From the NCBI GenBank assembly GCA_016292545.1, contig JAEDIG010000024.1:1-24010 (forward strand): a stretch of DNA of 24,010 nucleotides, given 5' to 3'. How positions within the stretch are numbered: position 1 is the first letter of the stretch; each line of letters opens with the position of its first letter. Positions 1 through 8,844 of this stretch are shown piece after piece. The position numbers and the translations under genes are program-made. The notes beneath the pieces were generated by a model, which saw only the letters and a program-made list of their open reading frames with translations, did no database searches and was not told the DNA's origin. The stretch is from Bacteroidaceae bacterium. GTDB lineage: Bacteria; Bacteroidota; Bacteroidia; Bacteroidales; Bacteroidaceae.

Positions 1-760
1 GGTCGGCACCCAGATAGGCACCCAGCATGAAGTCGTCCACACTCTGGCCGGGCCACAGGCTCACCGTGAGGCCCGCACGATGGGCCTGCTCCACCATCTC
101 GCGGCTGGTGCCCGGCATGGTGCACCCGACTGTGTGGATGCCCACCGTCAGGGCCGTGGAGATGGTTTCCTGATTGAGCGGCTTGCCGATGATGAGCAAG
201 AGGTCGGCATCGGGGTGATGCTCCTGCAGATAGCGTAGCCCCCTGTAATCGCTGGAAGTGAACACGAACTGCGCCCCCTTGGAACGGATGCTACTCACGG
301 CCTGATACACCTTCTCCACATATTCCACGAGGCGTGGCTGCGGATAGTACTGGGCAGGGCCCGACTTGAGCTCCCACTCCACATAAAGGCTGTCCTTGCC
401 GCAAAAGAATTCTACAAGGCGGTCCATCCTGAGAATGGGATGGCCCCGTTTCGTCTGCAGGGAATCAATCTGGGAGGAGGTCATCTCCTCCAGAATACCG
501 TGGCCGTTGGTGGTGCGGTCGAGGGAGTGGTCGTGCATAATGTAGAGCACCCCGTCGGCCGACATGCGCACATCGGTTTCGAAACCTGTGTACCCTGCCT
601 CCCAGCTTTTGCTGAAGGCATCGAGGGTGTTCTCGTCGTGCTCCATGCGCCCTCCCCGATGGGAAAACGCCCTTATCTGCTGTTTCTGGGCCATCAGGCA
701 CGTGTGGCCGCACATCAGCATACCTGCGGCCACTGCCGCAATCAAGAATATCCTTTTCAT
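1..760 (-). CDS. Secreted glycerophosphodiester phosphodiesterase family protein, C-terminus beyond the left edge
   Basis: The reverse strand reads open from an ATG at 760 to the window edge (253 codons, no stop), so the 3' end is missing. The family hydrolyses glycerophosphodiesters to glycerol-3-phosphate and an alcohol. The N-terminus (about residues 1-24) is a hydrophobic Sec signal peptide, so the protein should act in the periplasm or at the surface. Family motifs follow: SHRGG at 33-37 with the catalytic His34-Arg35, ENTLDAF at 43-49, the metal-binding pair E61/D63 in FETDVR, and the second catalytic His76 in MHDHSLDRTTNG. A later WELK segment fits the next acidic metal ligand. It lies downstream of sdhB on the same strand but is separated from it by a likely terminator, so it is probably transcribed separately. 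The substrate cannot be told from sequence. Confidence 0.9.
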   Translation of the reverse strand, partial: MKRIFLIAAVAAGMLMCGHTCLMAQKQQIRAFSHRGGRMEHDENTLDAFSKSWEAGYTGFETDVRMSADGVLYIMHDHSLDRTTNGHGILEEMTSSQIDSLQTKRGHPILRMDRLVEFFCGKDSLYVEWELKSGPAQYYPQPRLVEYVEKVYQAVSSIRSKGAQFVFTSSDYRGLRYLQEHHPDADLLLIIGKPLNQETISTALTVGIHTVGCTMPGTSREMVEQAHRAGLTVSLWPGQSVDDFMLGAYLGAD

Positions 761-781
761 GACTTTGATGATATGTGGGGA

Positions 782-834
782 TAAGAAAAACGAGAGCCTC
801 CCCTGCCCCTGAAAGAGAGGACTGCGGGAGGCTC
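782..834 (-). terminator. Probable rho-independent terminator after sdhB
   Basis: A perfect 9-bp stem (794-802 with 826-834, GAGCCTCCC/GGGAGGCTC) has a 23-nt loop. Read on the minus strand it is followed by TCGTTTTTCTTAT. It sits just downstream of the sdhB stop and upstream of the phosphodiesterase gene. The long loop makes it less typical, but the T-rich tail is on the side expected for minus-strand transcription. Confidence 0.6.
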
Positions 835-879
835 AAGGAAACCAAAAAAAATTACCCGAACTATATAACGTATATTTCT

Positions 880-1635
880 TTAATCGGCCAGTTTGGCCTT
901 GATGAACTCACGGTTCAGGCGTGCGATGTTGGCAATGGTCTCACACTTGGGGCACACAGCCTCGCAGGCACGTGTGTTGGTGCAGTTGCCAAAGCCCAGC
1001 TCGTCCATCTTGGCTATCATGTTCTTGGCCCTGCGGGCAGCCTCCACACGTCCCTGGGGCAACAGGGCCAGCTGGCTCACCTTGGAGGACACGAAGAGCA
1101 TGGCAGAGCCGTTCTTGCAGGCGGCCACGCAGGCACCGCAGCCGATGCAGCTGGCGCAATCCATGGCCTCGTCGGCATCGGCCTTGGGGATGAGGATGGC
1201 GTTGGCATCCTGGGGCTGTCCGGTGCGGATGGTGGTGTATCCGCCGGCCTGGATAATCTTGTCAAAGGCGCTGCGGTCTACCATGCAGTCCTTGATGACG
1301 GGGAATCCGGCACTGCGCCAGGGCTCCACGGTGATGGTGTCGCCGTTCTTGAACTTGCGCATGTAGAGCTGGCAGGTGGTGGCTCCGCGGCTGGTCTTGC
1401 CGTGGGGTGTGCCGTTGATATACAGCGAACACATGCCGCAGATGCCTTCGCGGCAGTCGTGGTCAAATACGAAAGGCTCCTTGCCGGCAGCGATGAGTTC
1501 TTCGTTGAGAATATCCAGCATCTCCAGGAATGAGGTGTCGTCGGGGATATTCTTCATCTCGTGTGTATCGAAATGTCCCTTGTCCTTGGGACCGTTCTGC
1601 TTCCAATACTTTATTGTGAAACTGATATTTGCCAT
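880..1635 (-). CDS. sdhB: Fumarate reductase/succinate dehydrogenase iron-sulfur subunit
   Basis: A 251-residue iron-sulfur subunit that carries electrons between the flavoprotein and the membrane cytochrome b of complex II. In anaerobic Bacteroidales the complex normally runs as a fumarate reductase. The ferredoxin-like N-terminal domain holds the [2Fe-2S] cysteines C61, C66, C69 and C88 (CREGICGMC ... TTC). The C-terminal domain holds CxxCxxCxxxC at 163-173 and C218, C224 and C228 (followed by Pro), which by family comparison ligate the [4Fe-4S] and [3Fe-4S] clusters. All expected ligands are present and the length is normal for the family. The start is 2 nt after the sdhA stop, so it is translated from the same operon message. 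The gene itself is intact, although its upstream partner sdhA is frameshifted. Confidence 0.95.
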   Translation of the reverse strand: MANISFTIKYWKQNGPKDKGHFDTHEMKNIPDDTSFLEMLDILNEELIAAGKEPFVFDHDCREGICGMCSLYINGTPHGKTSRGATTCQLYMRKFKNGDTITVEPWRSAGFPVIKDCMVDRSAFDKIIQAGGYTTIRTGQPQDANAILIPKADADEAMDCASCIGCGACVAACKNGSAMLFVSSKVSQLALLPQGRVEAARRAKNMIAKMDELGFGNCTNTRACEAVCPKCETIANIARLNREFIKAKLAD

Positions 1636-1637
1636 AG

Positions 1638-3540
1638 TTAGCTCTTGTAATTACGTGTTTGTACTTTGATTGCTTCATACACCAGCGGCTCCTTGTAGAG
1701 CACGGGGGCCTTCTCGTCGTCGCCCGGGTATTCCCAGCAGCCTACGTAGAAGTAGTTCTCGTCGTCGCGCTTGGCCTCGCCTTCCTCGGTCTGGTATTCC
1801 TCGCGGAAGTGTCCGCCGCAGGACTCGTTGCGCGAAAGGGCATCGTTGGCGATGAGCAGACCCATGAGGAAGAAGTCTTCCAGGCGGAGGGCTTTCTCCA
1901 GCTCGGTGTTCACGCCGTTGAGCTGCGGGATGAACAGGTCGCTGTAGAATTTCTGGCGGAGCTTCTTTATCATCTCGATGCCTTCCTTCAGGCCCTCGGC
2001 AGTGCGGCCCATGCCCACGTGTTCCCACATGATGTGGCCCAGTTCCTTGTGGATGCTGTCTACCGACGACTTGCCCTTGATGTTCATCAGGCGGTCGATG
2101 CGTGCCTTCACGGCCTTCTCCGTCTGGTCAAACTCAGGCAGCGAGGTACTGAAGCGAGGCACGGTAATCTGGTCGGCCAGATAGTTCTGGATGGTGTATG
2201 GCACCGAGACGGTTGGCACCATGGTCGGAGAAGTTGCACTCACCGATGGCAAACAGGCCCTTGATGCTGGTCATCAGTTCATAGTCTACCCAGATGCCGC
2301 CCATGGTGTAGTGGATGGCGGGAAAGATCTGCATGGGCTCGTTGTAGGGCGACACGTCGGTGATTTCCTCATACATGTCGAAGAGGTTGCCATAGCGAGC
2401 AGCGATGGTGTCCTTGCCGAAGTCGCGGATGGCCTCGCTGAAGTCCAGGAACACGGCCAGACCGGTGTTGTTCACACCGAAGCCCTTGTCGCAACGCTCC
2501 TTGGCAGCACGTGAGGCCACGTCGCGGGGCACCAGGTTACCGAAGGCAGGATAGCGGCGCTCCAGATAGTAGTCGCGGTCTTCCTCGGGAATGTCGCTTC
2601 CCTTCTTTGTGCCGGCCTGCAGAGCCTTGGCATCCTCCAGTTTCTTGGGCACCCAGATACGTCCGTCGTTGCGCAGCGACTCGGACATCAGCGTCAGCTT
2701 CGACTGCTTGTCGCCGTGGACGGGAATACAGGTGGGATGGATCTGCACGTAGGAGGGGTTGGCAAAGTAGGCACCCTTGCGGTAGCAGGCAATGGCAGCC
2801 GAGCAGTTGCAGCCCATGGCGTTGGTGGAGAGGAAATAGGTGTTGCCGTAGCCACCGGTGGCAATCACGACTGCATGGGCGGCAAAACGCTCCAGCTCGC
2901 CGGTCACCAGGTTGCGGGCGATGATGCCGCGTGCGCGTCCGTCGATAATTACGAGGTCGAGCATCTCATAGCGGGTGTACAGCTTCACGGTGCCGGCGTT
3001 CACCTGGCAGCTCAGTGCGCTGTAGGCGCCCAGCAGCAGCTGCTGTCCGGTCTGGCCCTTGGCATAGAACGTGCGGCTCACCTGTGCACCGCCGAAGGAA
3101 CGGTTGGCCAGCATGCCGCCATATTCGCGTGCAAAGGGAACGCCCTGTGCCACGCACTGGTCGATGATGCTGTTCGACACCTCGGCCAGACGGTATACGT
3201 TGGCCTCACGGGCACGGTAGTCGCCGCCCTTCACGGTGTCGTAGAACAGGCGGTACACCGAGTCACCGTCGTTCTGATAGTTCTTGGCTGCATTGATACC
3301 GCCCTGTGCAGCGATGGAGTGTGCACGACGGGGGGAGTCCTGGATGCAGAAGTTGAGCACATGGAAACCCATCTCGCCGAGCGATGCGGCAGCGCTGGCA
3401 CCTGCCAGTCCGGTTCCCACCACGATAATATCCAGTTTGCGCTTGTTCTTGGGGTTCACAAGCTTCTGATGAGCCTTATAGTTGGTCCATTTCTCTGCCA
3501 CTGGTCCCTCAGGGATTCTAGAATCTATAGTCTTTGACAT
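1638..3540 (-). pseudogene. sdhA: Fumarate reductase/succinate dehydrogenase flavoprotein subunit, frameshifted by an internal deletion
   Basis: This is the FAD-bearing catalytic subunit of complex II. The first frame (ATG at 3540, stop at 2134) encodes the Rossmann motif VVGTGLAGASAAASLG, the likely covalent-flavin region RRAHSIAAQGGINAA, and the active-site region up to HGANRLGA. At about 2200-2205 the family-like sequence stops and the remaining 28 codons are unrelated. From the same point another frame continues with the expected VPYTIQNYLADQI and runs to a stop at 1638. By family knowledge HGANRLGA is followed by a stretch like SALMQGLADGYFV, which is missing here. Restoring about 41-44 nt would rejoin the halves into a protein of about 647-648 residues, normal for Bacteroidales. 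The halves share GTGCC or TGCC at the junction, which fits a short-repeat deletion or an assembly collapse. As written the enzyme would be inactive. Confidence 0.88.
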
Positions 3541-3578
3541 ATTGATTTTACTATTATTAATTACACATCTTGATTAAC

Positions 3579-4292
3579 TCAGCATCCCATTCCACAGCAA
3601 CCGCCCACTGCGGTCTGCATGTCGGCGGGGGTATAGCCACAGGCGAATGCCACAGCCACGGCAGCGAACATGAGGATGACGACAGTGGTGTAGACCGTGC
3701 CGATGACCCTCCAGCGGCAAAGCCAGATGTGACCGCTCCACCCCAGCGTCTGCATAGCGCTCCAGAAGCCATGGTTCAGATGGAACCACAGGGCAGCCAG
3801 CCACACCAGATAGATGACGGTGTAGACGGGACAGGCGAAGGTGTGGGCGATGAAGGCCGTGCCGTCGGTGGGAGCAATGGCACCCTCAATGCCCACGAGC
3901 TCAGCATACATCATGTTGTACCAGAAATTGTAGAGATGCAGGCCCATGCCCAGAATGACGATGATGCCCAGCACCAGCATGTTCTGGCTGGCCCACTCCA
4001 CGGCCTCAGGCTTGTCCGTGACAGCATAATGGTTGTTGCCACGCGCCTTGCGGTTCTGCAAGGTAAGCCAAAACGCAAAAACGAAATGCAGAGCCACCAG
4101 CGCAGCCAGACCGAGGGTTGCCACTACGGCATACCAGTTGGCGCCCAGGAACTCGCAAATCATGTTGTAACCCTGTGCACTGATGAGAGCCACAACGTTC
4201 ATTGACGCATGAAAGGTCAAGAACAGGACAAGCGCAATGCCTGTGACAGACATCACCACTTTCCTACCGATTGATGAATTGATTAACCACAT
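3579..4292 (-). CDS. sdhC: Fumarate reductase/succinate dehydrogenase cytochrome b subunit
   Basis: A 237-residue membrane anchor of complex II, of the single-polypeptide diheme type found in Bacteroidota and Epsilonproteobacteria. It hands electrons between the quinone pool and the iron-sulfur subunit. About five hydrophobic helices are visible (roughly 12-35, 53-77, 103-123, 147-170 and 196-218). Candidate heme-ligand histidines lie in or near them: H28 (FHASMN), H69 (LHFVF), H119 (GLHLYNFW) and H171/H174 (FHLNHGFW). The start MWLINSSIGRKVVMSVTG is typical of the family. It is the first gene of the operon, 38 nt upstream of sdhA, with a promoter at 4355-4385. The last eight residues are the unusual cysteine-rich tail GGCCGMGC. 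Confidence 0.93.
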   Translation of the reverse strand: MWLINSSIGRKVVMSVTGIALVLFLTFHASMNVVALISAQGYNMICEFLGANWYAVVATLGLAALVALHFVFAFWLTLQNRKARGNNHYAVTDKPEAVEWASQNMLVLGIIVILGMGLHLYNFWYNMMYAELVGIEGAIAPTDGTAFIAHTFACPVYTVIYLVWLAALWFHLNHGFWSAMQTLGWSGHIWLCRWRVIGTVYTTVVILMFAAVAVAFACGYTPADMQTAVGGCCGMGC

Positions 4293-4354
4293 AAATTTGA
4301 AAATTAGTATTGTTTTTGAAAAATTTGTTTCATCGGTTTTCCCATATCACGATG

Positions 4355-4385
4355 CAAAAATAATGGAAAAAAGTGATTTGAACAA
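4355..4385 (-). promoter_or_regulatory. Bacteroidota-type promoter of sdhCAB
   Basis: On the minus strand a -33 TTG (4385-4383) and a -7 TATTTTTG (4362-4355, matching TAnnTTTG) are 20 nt apart, close to the usual 19-nt spacing of the Bacteroidota housekeeping promoter. Transcription would start about 55 nt upstream of the sdhC ATG, leaving an AT-rich leader. Confidence 0.6.
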
Positions 4386-4416
4386 GAAAAATTATCAAAT
4401 GTTCAGAGAAAAGCAC

Positions 4417-4424
4417 TACTTTTG
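4417..4424 (+). promoter_or_regulatory. Candidate -7 element for the mnmG operon
   Basis: TACTTTTG matches TAnnTTTG 37 nt upstream of the mnmG start. No convincing TTG lies at the expected -33 distance, so this is a half-supported promoter. It is divergent from the sdhC promoter in the same 169-bp gap. Confidence 0.4.
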
Positions 4425-4461
4425 CACAAGAATAATTGCTTTTTAGGTAAAAACAAGCCAA

Positions 4462-6333
4462 ATGGAATTGAAATATGACGTCGTTGTGATTGGTGCAGGG
4501 CACGCCGGATGCGAAGCCGCTGCAGCCAGCGCAAGAATGGGTGCCGACACGTGTCTGGTGACCATGGACATGAACAAGATTGCCCAGATGAGCTGCAACC
4601 CCGCAGTGGGCGGAATCGCCAAGGGCCAGATTGTGCGCGAGGTGGATGCACTGGGCGGACAGATGGGCATTGTCACCGACCGCACGGCCATCCAGTTCAG
4701 AATGCTCAACCGCAGCAAAGGGCCCGCCATGTGGAGCCCACGCGCACAATGCGACCGCAGCAGGTTCATATGGACATGGCGCACCATCCTGGAGAACACG
4801 CCCGGGCTCCACATCTGGCAGGACCAGGTGAAGGAGCTGCTGGTGGAGGACCACCGGGCCGTGGGCGTGCGCACCTACATGGACGTCACCATCAGGGCAC
4901 GCTGTGTGGTGCTCACAGCCGGCACATTCCTCAACGGCCTCATGCACATCGGCAGCACCCGGCTGCCGGGCGGACGCTGTGCCGAGCCGCCCAGCCTCCA
5001 CCTCACAGAAAGCATCACCCGCCACGGCATACGCAGCGGACGCATGAAGACAGGCACCCCCGTGCGCATCGACGGACGCAGCATCCACTATGAGGAGATG
5101 GTGCGGCAGGACGGCGACGACTTCAGCCAGCGCTTCTCCTATCTGGGCGACGACAGGCGATTGCCACAACTGCCATGCTGGATCACCTACACCAATCCCG
5201 AGGTGCACCGCATCCTGCGGGAAGGTCTGCCCTACTCCCCGCTCTACAACGGACAAATCCAAAGCATCGGCCCCCGCTATTGCCCCAGCATCGAAACAAA
5301 GATTGTCACCTTTGCCGACAAGGAGCAGCACCAGCTTTTCCTGGAGCCAGAAGGAAGCGACACAAACGAAATGTACCTGAACGGATTCAGCAGCAGCCTG
5401 CCCATCGATGTGCAGATGGAAGCGCTCAGGCAGATACCTGCCTTCCGCGACATACAGATCTACCGCCCCGGATATGCCATTGAATACGATTTCTTCGACC
5501 CCACCCTGCTGCGCCACACGCTTGAGTCGAAAGTGGTGGAAGGACTGTTCATGGCCGGACAGGTGAACGGAACCACCGGCTACGAGGAGGCAGCCGGACA
5601 GGGACTGATTGCCGGCATGAATGCGGCGTTGAAATGCAGAGGAAAGGAGCGTTTCGTGCTCGGGCGCGACGAAGCATACATTGGTGTACTCATCGATGAC
5701 TTGGTGACGAAAGGAGTGAACGAGCCCTACCGCATGTTCACAAGCCGAGCCGAATACAGAATACTGCTGCGCCAGGACGATGCCGATGCCAGACTCACCG
5801 AAAGGAGCTTCCAAGCAGGACTGGCCGACAGCGCGCGCCACGACCGATGGATTGAAAAGAAAAAGCGGATGCAGGAGTTGGAAACCTTCTGTGCCACCTA
5901 CAGCATAAGGGCCAACAAGCTCAACGATGTGCTCACAGCGATGGGCACCGCTCCGCTTCTGAAAGGCTGCAAACTCATCGACCTCATCTCGCGTCCACAG
6001 CTTTCCATCGCTTCTCTGGCTCCCCACATCCCTGCCTTGTCAAATCTGCTCGACAGCATCACACACGACAGGAACGAAATCATAGAGGCCACAGAAATCG
6101 GCATCAAATACAGAGGATATATTGTGAGGGAGCGCGAGCTGGCCGACAAGATGCGCCGGCTGGAAGGCATCCGCATCCAAGGGAAGATTGACTATGACAA
6201 CATCCTTTCGCTCTCCACCGAGGCACGCCAGAAGCTGAAGCAGATTGACCCCGAGACACTGGGGCAGGCTTCACGCATTTCGGGCGTGTCGCCCAGCGAC
6301 GTGTCGGTGCTGATGGTGCTGATGGGAAGGTGA
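4462..6333 (+). CDS. mnmG: tRNA uridine-5-carboxymethylaminomethyl(34) synthesis enzyme MnmG
   Basis: A 623-residue FAD protein (also called GidA). With MnmE (TrmE) it installs the (carboxymethyl)aminomethyl group on the wobble uridine of certain tRNAs in the cytoplasm. The N-terminal dinucleotide fold carries VIGAGHAGCEAA at 9-20. The family signatures MSCNPAVGGIAKGQIVREVDAL and GPAMWSPRAQCDR follow closely, and the middle has NGQIQSIGPRYCPSIETK. The C-terminal helical domain includes the GYI...E region near DYDNILSLSTEARQKL, used in family members for MnmE/tRNA contact. Length and start match the family. It opens a same-strand run with apt, uvrC, dtd, a MazG-like gene and deoC, an order I recall as common in Bacteroidales. 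A parS-like palindrome follows its stop. Confidence 0.97.
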   Translation: MELKYDVVVIGAGHAGCEAAAASARMGADTCLVTMDMNKIAQMSCNPAVGGIAKGQIVREVDALGGQMGIVTDRTAIQFRMLNRSKGPAMWSPRAQCDRSRFIWTWRTILENTPGLHIWQDQVKELLVEDHRAVGVRTYMDVTIRARCVVLTAGTFLNGLMHIGSTRLPGGRCAEPPSLHLTESITRHGIRSGRMKTGTPVRIDGRSIHYEEMVRQDGDDFSQRFSYLGDDRRLPQLPCWITYTNPEVHRILREGLPYSPLYNGQIQSIGPRYCPSIETKIVTFADKEQHQLFLEPEGSDTNEMYLNGFSSSLPIDVQMEALRQIPAFRDIQIYRPGYAIEYDFFDPTLLRHTLESKVVEGLFMAGQVNGTTGYEEAAGQGLIAGMNAALKCRGKERFVLGRDEAYIGVLIDDLVTKGVNEPYRMFTSRAEYRILLRQDDADARLTERSFQAGLADSARHDRWIEKKKRMQELETFCATYSIRANKLNDVLTAMGTAPLLKGCKLIDLISRPQLSIASLAPHIPALSNLLDSITHDRNEIIEATEIGIKYRGYIVRERELADKMRRLEGIRIQGKIDYDNILSLSTEARQKLKQIDPETLGQASRISGVSPSDVSVLMVLMGR

Positions 6334-6336
6334 CAG

Positions 6337-6352
6337 GGTTTCACGTGAAACA
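6337..6352. other. Candidate parS (ParB-binding) site
   Basis: The perfect 14-bp palindrome GTTTCACGTGAAAC (6338-6351), read as a 16-mer, matches the widely conserved bacterial parS consensus TGTTTCACGTGAAACA at 15 of 16 positions. Only the first base differs (G for T). It begins 4 nt after the mnmG stop and lies 34 nt before the apt start, in non-coding DNA. ParB loaded at parS organises the origin region for chromosome segregation. No other match of this quality was seen in the window. Confidence 0.7.
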
Positions 6353-6385
6353 AGACTTAAATACTTTAACAATAAACCACTGAAA

Positions 6386-6919
6386 ATGAACAACAAGAAA
6401 TTGCTTGAGAACCTCAGAAATGTGCCCGATTTCCCCAAGAAAGGCATACAGTTTAAGGACGTGAGCACACTCTACAAAGATGCCTCCTGCCTGCAGATAA
6501 TGATAGATGAACTCTATGAGATATACCGCGACAAAGGCATCACCAAAGTGGTGGGCATAGAGAGCCGCGGCTTTGTAGTGGGCGCAGCATTGGCCGCCAG
6601 ACTGGGCGCAGGATTCGTGATGTGCCGCAAACCGGGCAAGCTGCCTTGGAAAACACGCCGTGCCACCTATCAAAAGGAATATGGCGAGGACTGCATCGAA
6701 ATAAGCGAAGAAGCCATCGAACCCACCGACCGCGTCCTCATCCACGACGACCTGCTGGCCACAGGCGGCAGCATGCAGGCCGCCATCAGTCTGGTGAAGC
6801 AGTTCTCGCCCGAAAAGATTTATGCAGGATTCATCATAGAACTGCTGATTGAAGGCCTGCACGGGCGCGACTGCCTGGACAAGGACGTAGAGGTGGAAAC
6901 GCTGCTACGCATCGACTGA
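6386..6919 (+). CDS. apt: Adenine phosphoribosyltransferase
   Basis: A 177-residue cytoplasmic enzyme of purine salvage that makes AMP and pyrophosphate from adenine and PRPP. The sequence has the APT opening PDFPKKGIQFKDVSTL (14-29), the conserved ESRGF (59-63), the KPGKLPW base-side segment (82-88), and the PRPP-binding loop VLIHDDLLATGGSM (117-130). Length is typical. The ATG at 6386 is chosen because the family N-terminus begins close to the PDFPKKG motif. It lies 52 nt after mnmG and 22 nt before uvrC on the same strand. The gap before it carries the parS-like palindrome and no obvious TAnnTTTG promoter. Confidence 0.96.
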   Translation: MNNKKLLENLRNVPDFPKKGIQFKDVSTLYKDASCLQIMIDELYEIYRDKGITKVVGIESRGFVVGAALAARLGAGFVMCRKPGKLPWKTRRATYQKEYGEDCIEISEEAIEPTDRVLIHDDLLATGGSMQAAISLVKQFSPEKIYAGFIIELLIEGLHGRDCLDKDVEVETLLRID

Positions 6920-6941
6920 GCCATAAAACAAGACTTCTGCA

Positions 6942-8798
6942 ATGAGAAAGATTCACCTCGACGAAGCAACGACAGACCAGCTCAAGCGCACCGCGCTGTC
7001 ACTACCCGAGTGTCCGGGCTGCTACCAGTATCTGGACGAATCGGGCACGATTATCTACGTTGGAAAGGCGAAGAATCTGCGTCGGAGGGTTTACTCATAT
7101 TTCAGCAAGGAGCATGAAAGCTTCAAGACCACGGTGCTCGTGAGCAAAATCCGGGACATAAAGTATGTGGTGGTGAAAACCGAAGAGGATGCATTGCTAC
7201 TCGAAAACAATCTCATCAAGAAATGGTCGCCCCGCTATAATATATTATTGAAGGACGGAAAGACCTATCCCAGCATCTGCATCTCGAACGACTATCTGCC
7301 CAAGATTTTCCAGACAAGGCGAATCGACCGACGCACGGGCACCTATTTCGGTCCATACAGCCACATCCCCACCGTGCGCCATCTGCTGGAGCTGCTGAAG
7401 AAGCTCTACCCCCTGCGCACATGCAACATGCAGATAACCCCCGAAAGCATTGCCGCCGGAAAGCACAAGGAATGCCTGGAATACCACATCAAGAACTGCA
7501 TGGCCCCCTGCACCGGGCACATCAGCCGCGAGGCCTATATGCAATACATTGCCGAGGCCAAGGAAATCCTGAAAGGGAACACAAGCGCACTCCAGGCGCA
7601 GATGATGGAGCAAATGCGCAATCTGGCGGCCGAGATGCGATTCGAGGAGGCAGAAGCCATCAAGAAGAAGTACATGCTGCTGGAGAACTACCGTGCCCAC
7701 AGCGAGGTGGTGAGCAGTGCGCTCCACAACATCGATGTGTTCAACATAGAGGACGGCAAGCAGGTGGCCTATGTAAACTACCTGCATGTGGTCAAGGGCA
7801 GCATCTGCCAGGCCTTCACCTTCGAATTTTCCAAGAAGCTGGACGAAACGGCCGAGGAGATTCTGGTTCTTGCAATAGGTGAGATAAGGAGCCGTTATGG
7901 CAGTGAAAGTAAGGAGATTATCACACCGTTCCCCGTGGAACTTTCGCTTCAGGACATCAGCATAACAGTGCCCCAGCGGGGCGACAAGAAGAAGCTCCTG
8001 GAGCTGAGCAAGCTGAATGTGCTGCAATACAAGAAGGACAAGCAGGCACAGAGCGACAAGCTGAACCCCGAGCAGAAGTCCACACGCCTCATGAAGGAAC
8101 TGCAGGAGTGCCTGCAACTCCCCCGCCTGCCCATGCAGATAGAATGTTTCGACAACAGCAACATCAGCGGTTCGGATGCCGTGGCCGGCTGCATTGTATT
8201 CAAGAAATGCAAGCCCAGCAAGAGCGACTATCGCCGATACATCATCAAGACGGTGGAAGGCCCCGACGACTATGCCAGCATGCAGGAGGTGGTGAGGCGC
8301 AGATACAGCCGCATGAAAGAGGAGCAGACTCCCCTGCCCGACCTCATCATCACCGACGGCGGAAGGGGGCAGATGGAAGCCGTGCGCAAGGTGGTGGAGG
8401 ATGAACTGGGCCTGGAAATCCCCATTGCGGGGCTGGCCAAGGACAACAAGCACACCACCCACGAGCTGCTCTACGGTTTCCCTCCCAAGGTGATTGGCAT
8501 GAAGACGGACAGCAGCCTGTTCCGCCTGCTGGTGGAAATCCAGAATGAGGTGCACCGCTATGCCATACGGTTCCATCGCGAAAAACGCAGCCGCAGACAG
8601 GTGGAGAGCGAGCTTGACCACATCAAGGGCATTGGCCCCAAAACAAAGCAGATGCTGCTAAGGGAGCTAAAGAGTGTGAAACGCATCTCTGAGGCCACAA
8701 TGGAACAGCTAACTGCTATTGTGGGGCAGCAAAAGGGCGGCCTCATCTATGCGCATTTCCATCCGGCAGAGGGTGCGCTGCCCCCATCGGAAAAGTAA
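6942..8798 (+). CDS. uvrC: Excinuclease ABC subunit C
   Basis: A 618-residue nuclease of nucleotide excision repair that cuts the damaged strand on both sides of a lesion after UvrA/UvrB loading. The GIY-YIG nuclease domain is at the N-terminus (PGCYQY at 25-30, IIYVGKAKNLRRRV at 37-50). A UVR motif for UvrB contact lies near residues 222-245 (MRFEEAEAIKKKYMLLENY). The RNase H-like C-terminal nuclease has ECFDNSNISGSDAV and IITDGGRGQM with their conserved Asp residues. A helix-hairpin-helix (HIKGIGPKTKQMLL) closes the protein. All domains are intact and the length is normal. It sits between apt and dtd on the same strand. Confidence 0.97.
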   Translation: MRKIHLDEATTDQLKRTALSLPECPGCYQYLDESGTIIYVGKAKNLRRRVYSYFSKEHESFKTTVLVSKIRDIKYVVVKTEEDALLLENNLIKKWSPRYNILLKDGKTYPSICISNDYLPKIFQTRRIDRRTGTYFGPYSHIPTVRHLLELLKKLYPLRTCNMQITPESIAAGKHKECLEYHIKNCMAPCTGHISREAYMQYIAEAKEILKGNTSALQAQMMEQMRNLAAEMRFEEAEAIKKKYMLLENYRAHSEVVSSALHNIDVFNIEDGKQVAYVNYLHVVKGSICQAFTFEFSKKLDETAEEILVLAIGEIRSRYGSESKEIITPFPVELSLQDISITVPQRGDKKKLLELSKLNVLQYKKDKQAQSDKLNPEQKSTRLMKELQECLQLPRLPMQIECFDNSNISGSDAVAGCIVFKKCKPSKSDYRRYIIKTVEGPDDYASMQEVVRRRYSRMKEEQTPLPDLIITDGGRGQMEAVRKVVEDELGLEIPIAGLAKDNKHTTHELLYGFPPKVIGMKTDSSLFRLLVEIQNEVHRYAIRFHREKRSRRQVESELDHIKGIGPKTKQMLLRELKSVKRISEATMEQLTAIVGQQKGGLIYAHFHPAEGALPPSEK

Positions 8799-8844
8799 TG
8801 CGCCAGCATGGCATATACATATAATACATAAATATAAAGATACA

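Noticed and set aside
4330..6027. A 565-codon open frame on the minus strand opposite mnmG
   Set aside because: It mirrors the strongly supported mnmG gene and has composition typical of an antisense frame in GC-rich coding DNA, with no recognisable domain.
7245..8621. A 458-codon open frame on the minus strand opposite uvrC
   Set aside because: It lies wholly antisense to uvrC, which has complete nuclease and helix-hairpin-helix motifs; the antisense product shows no family features.
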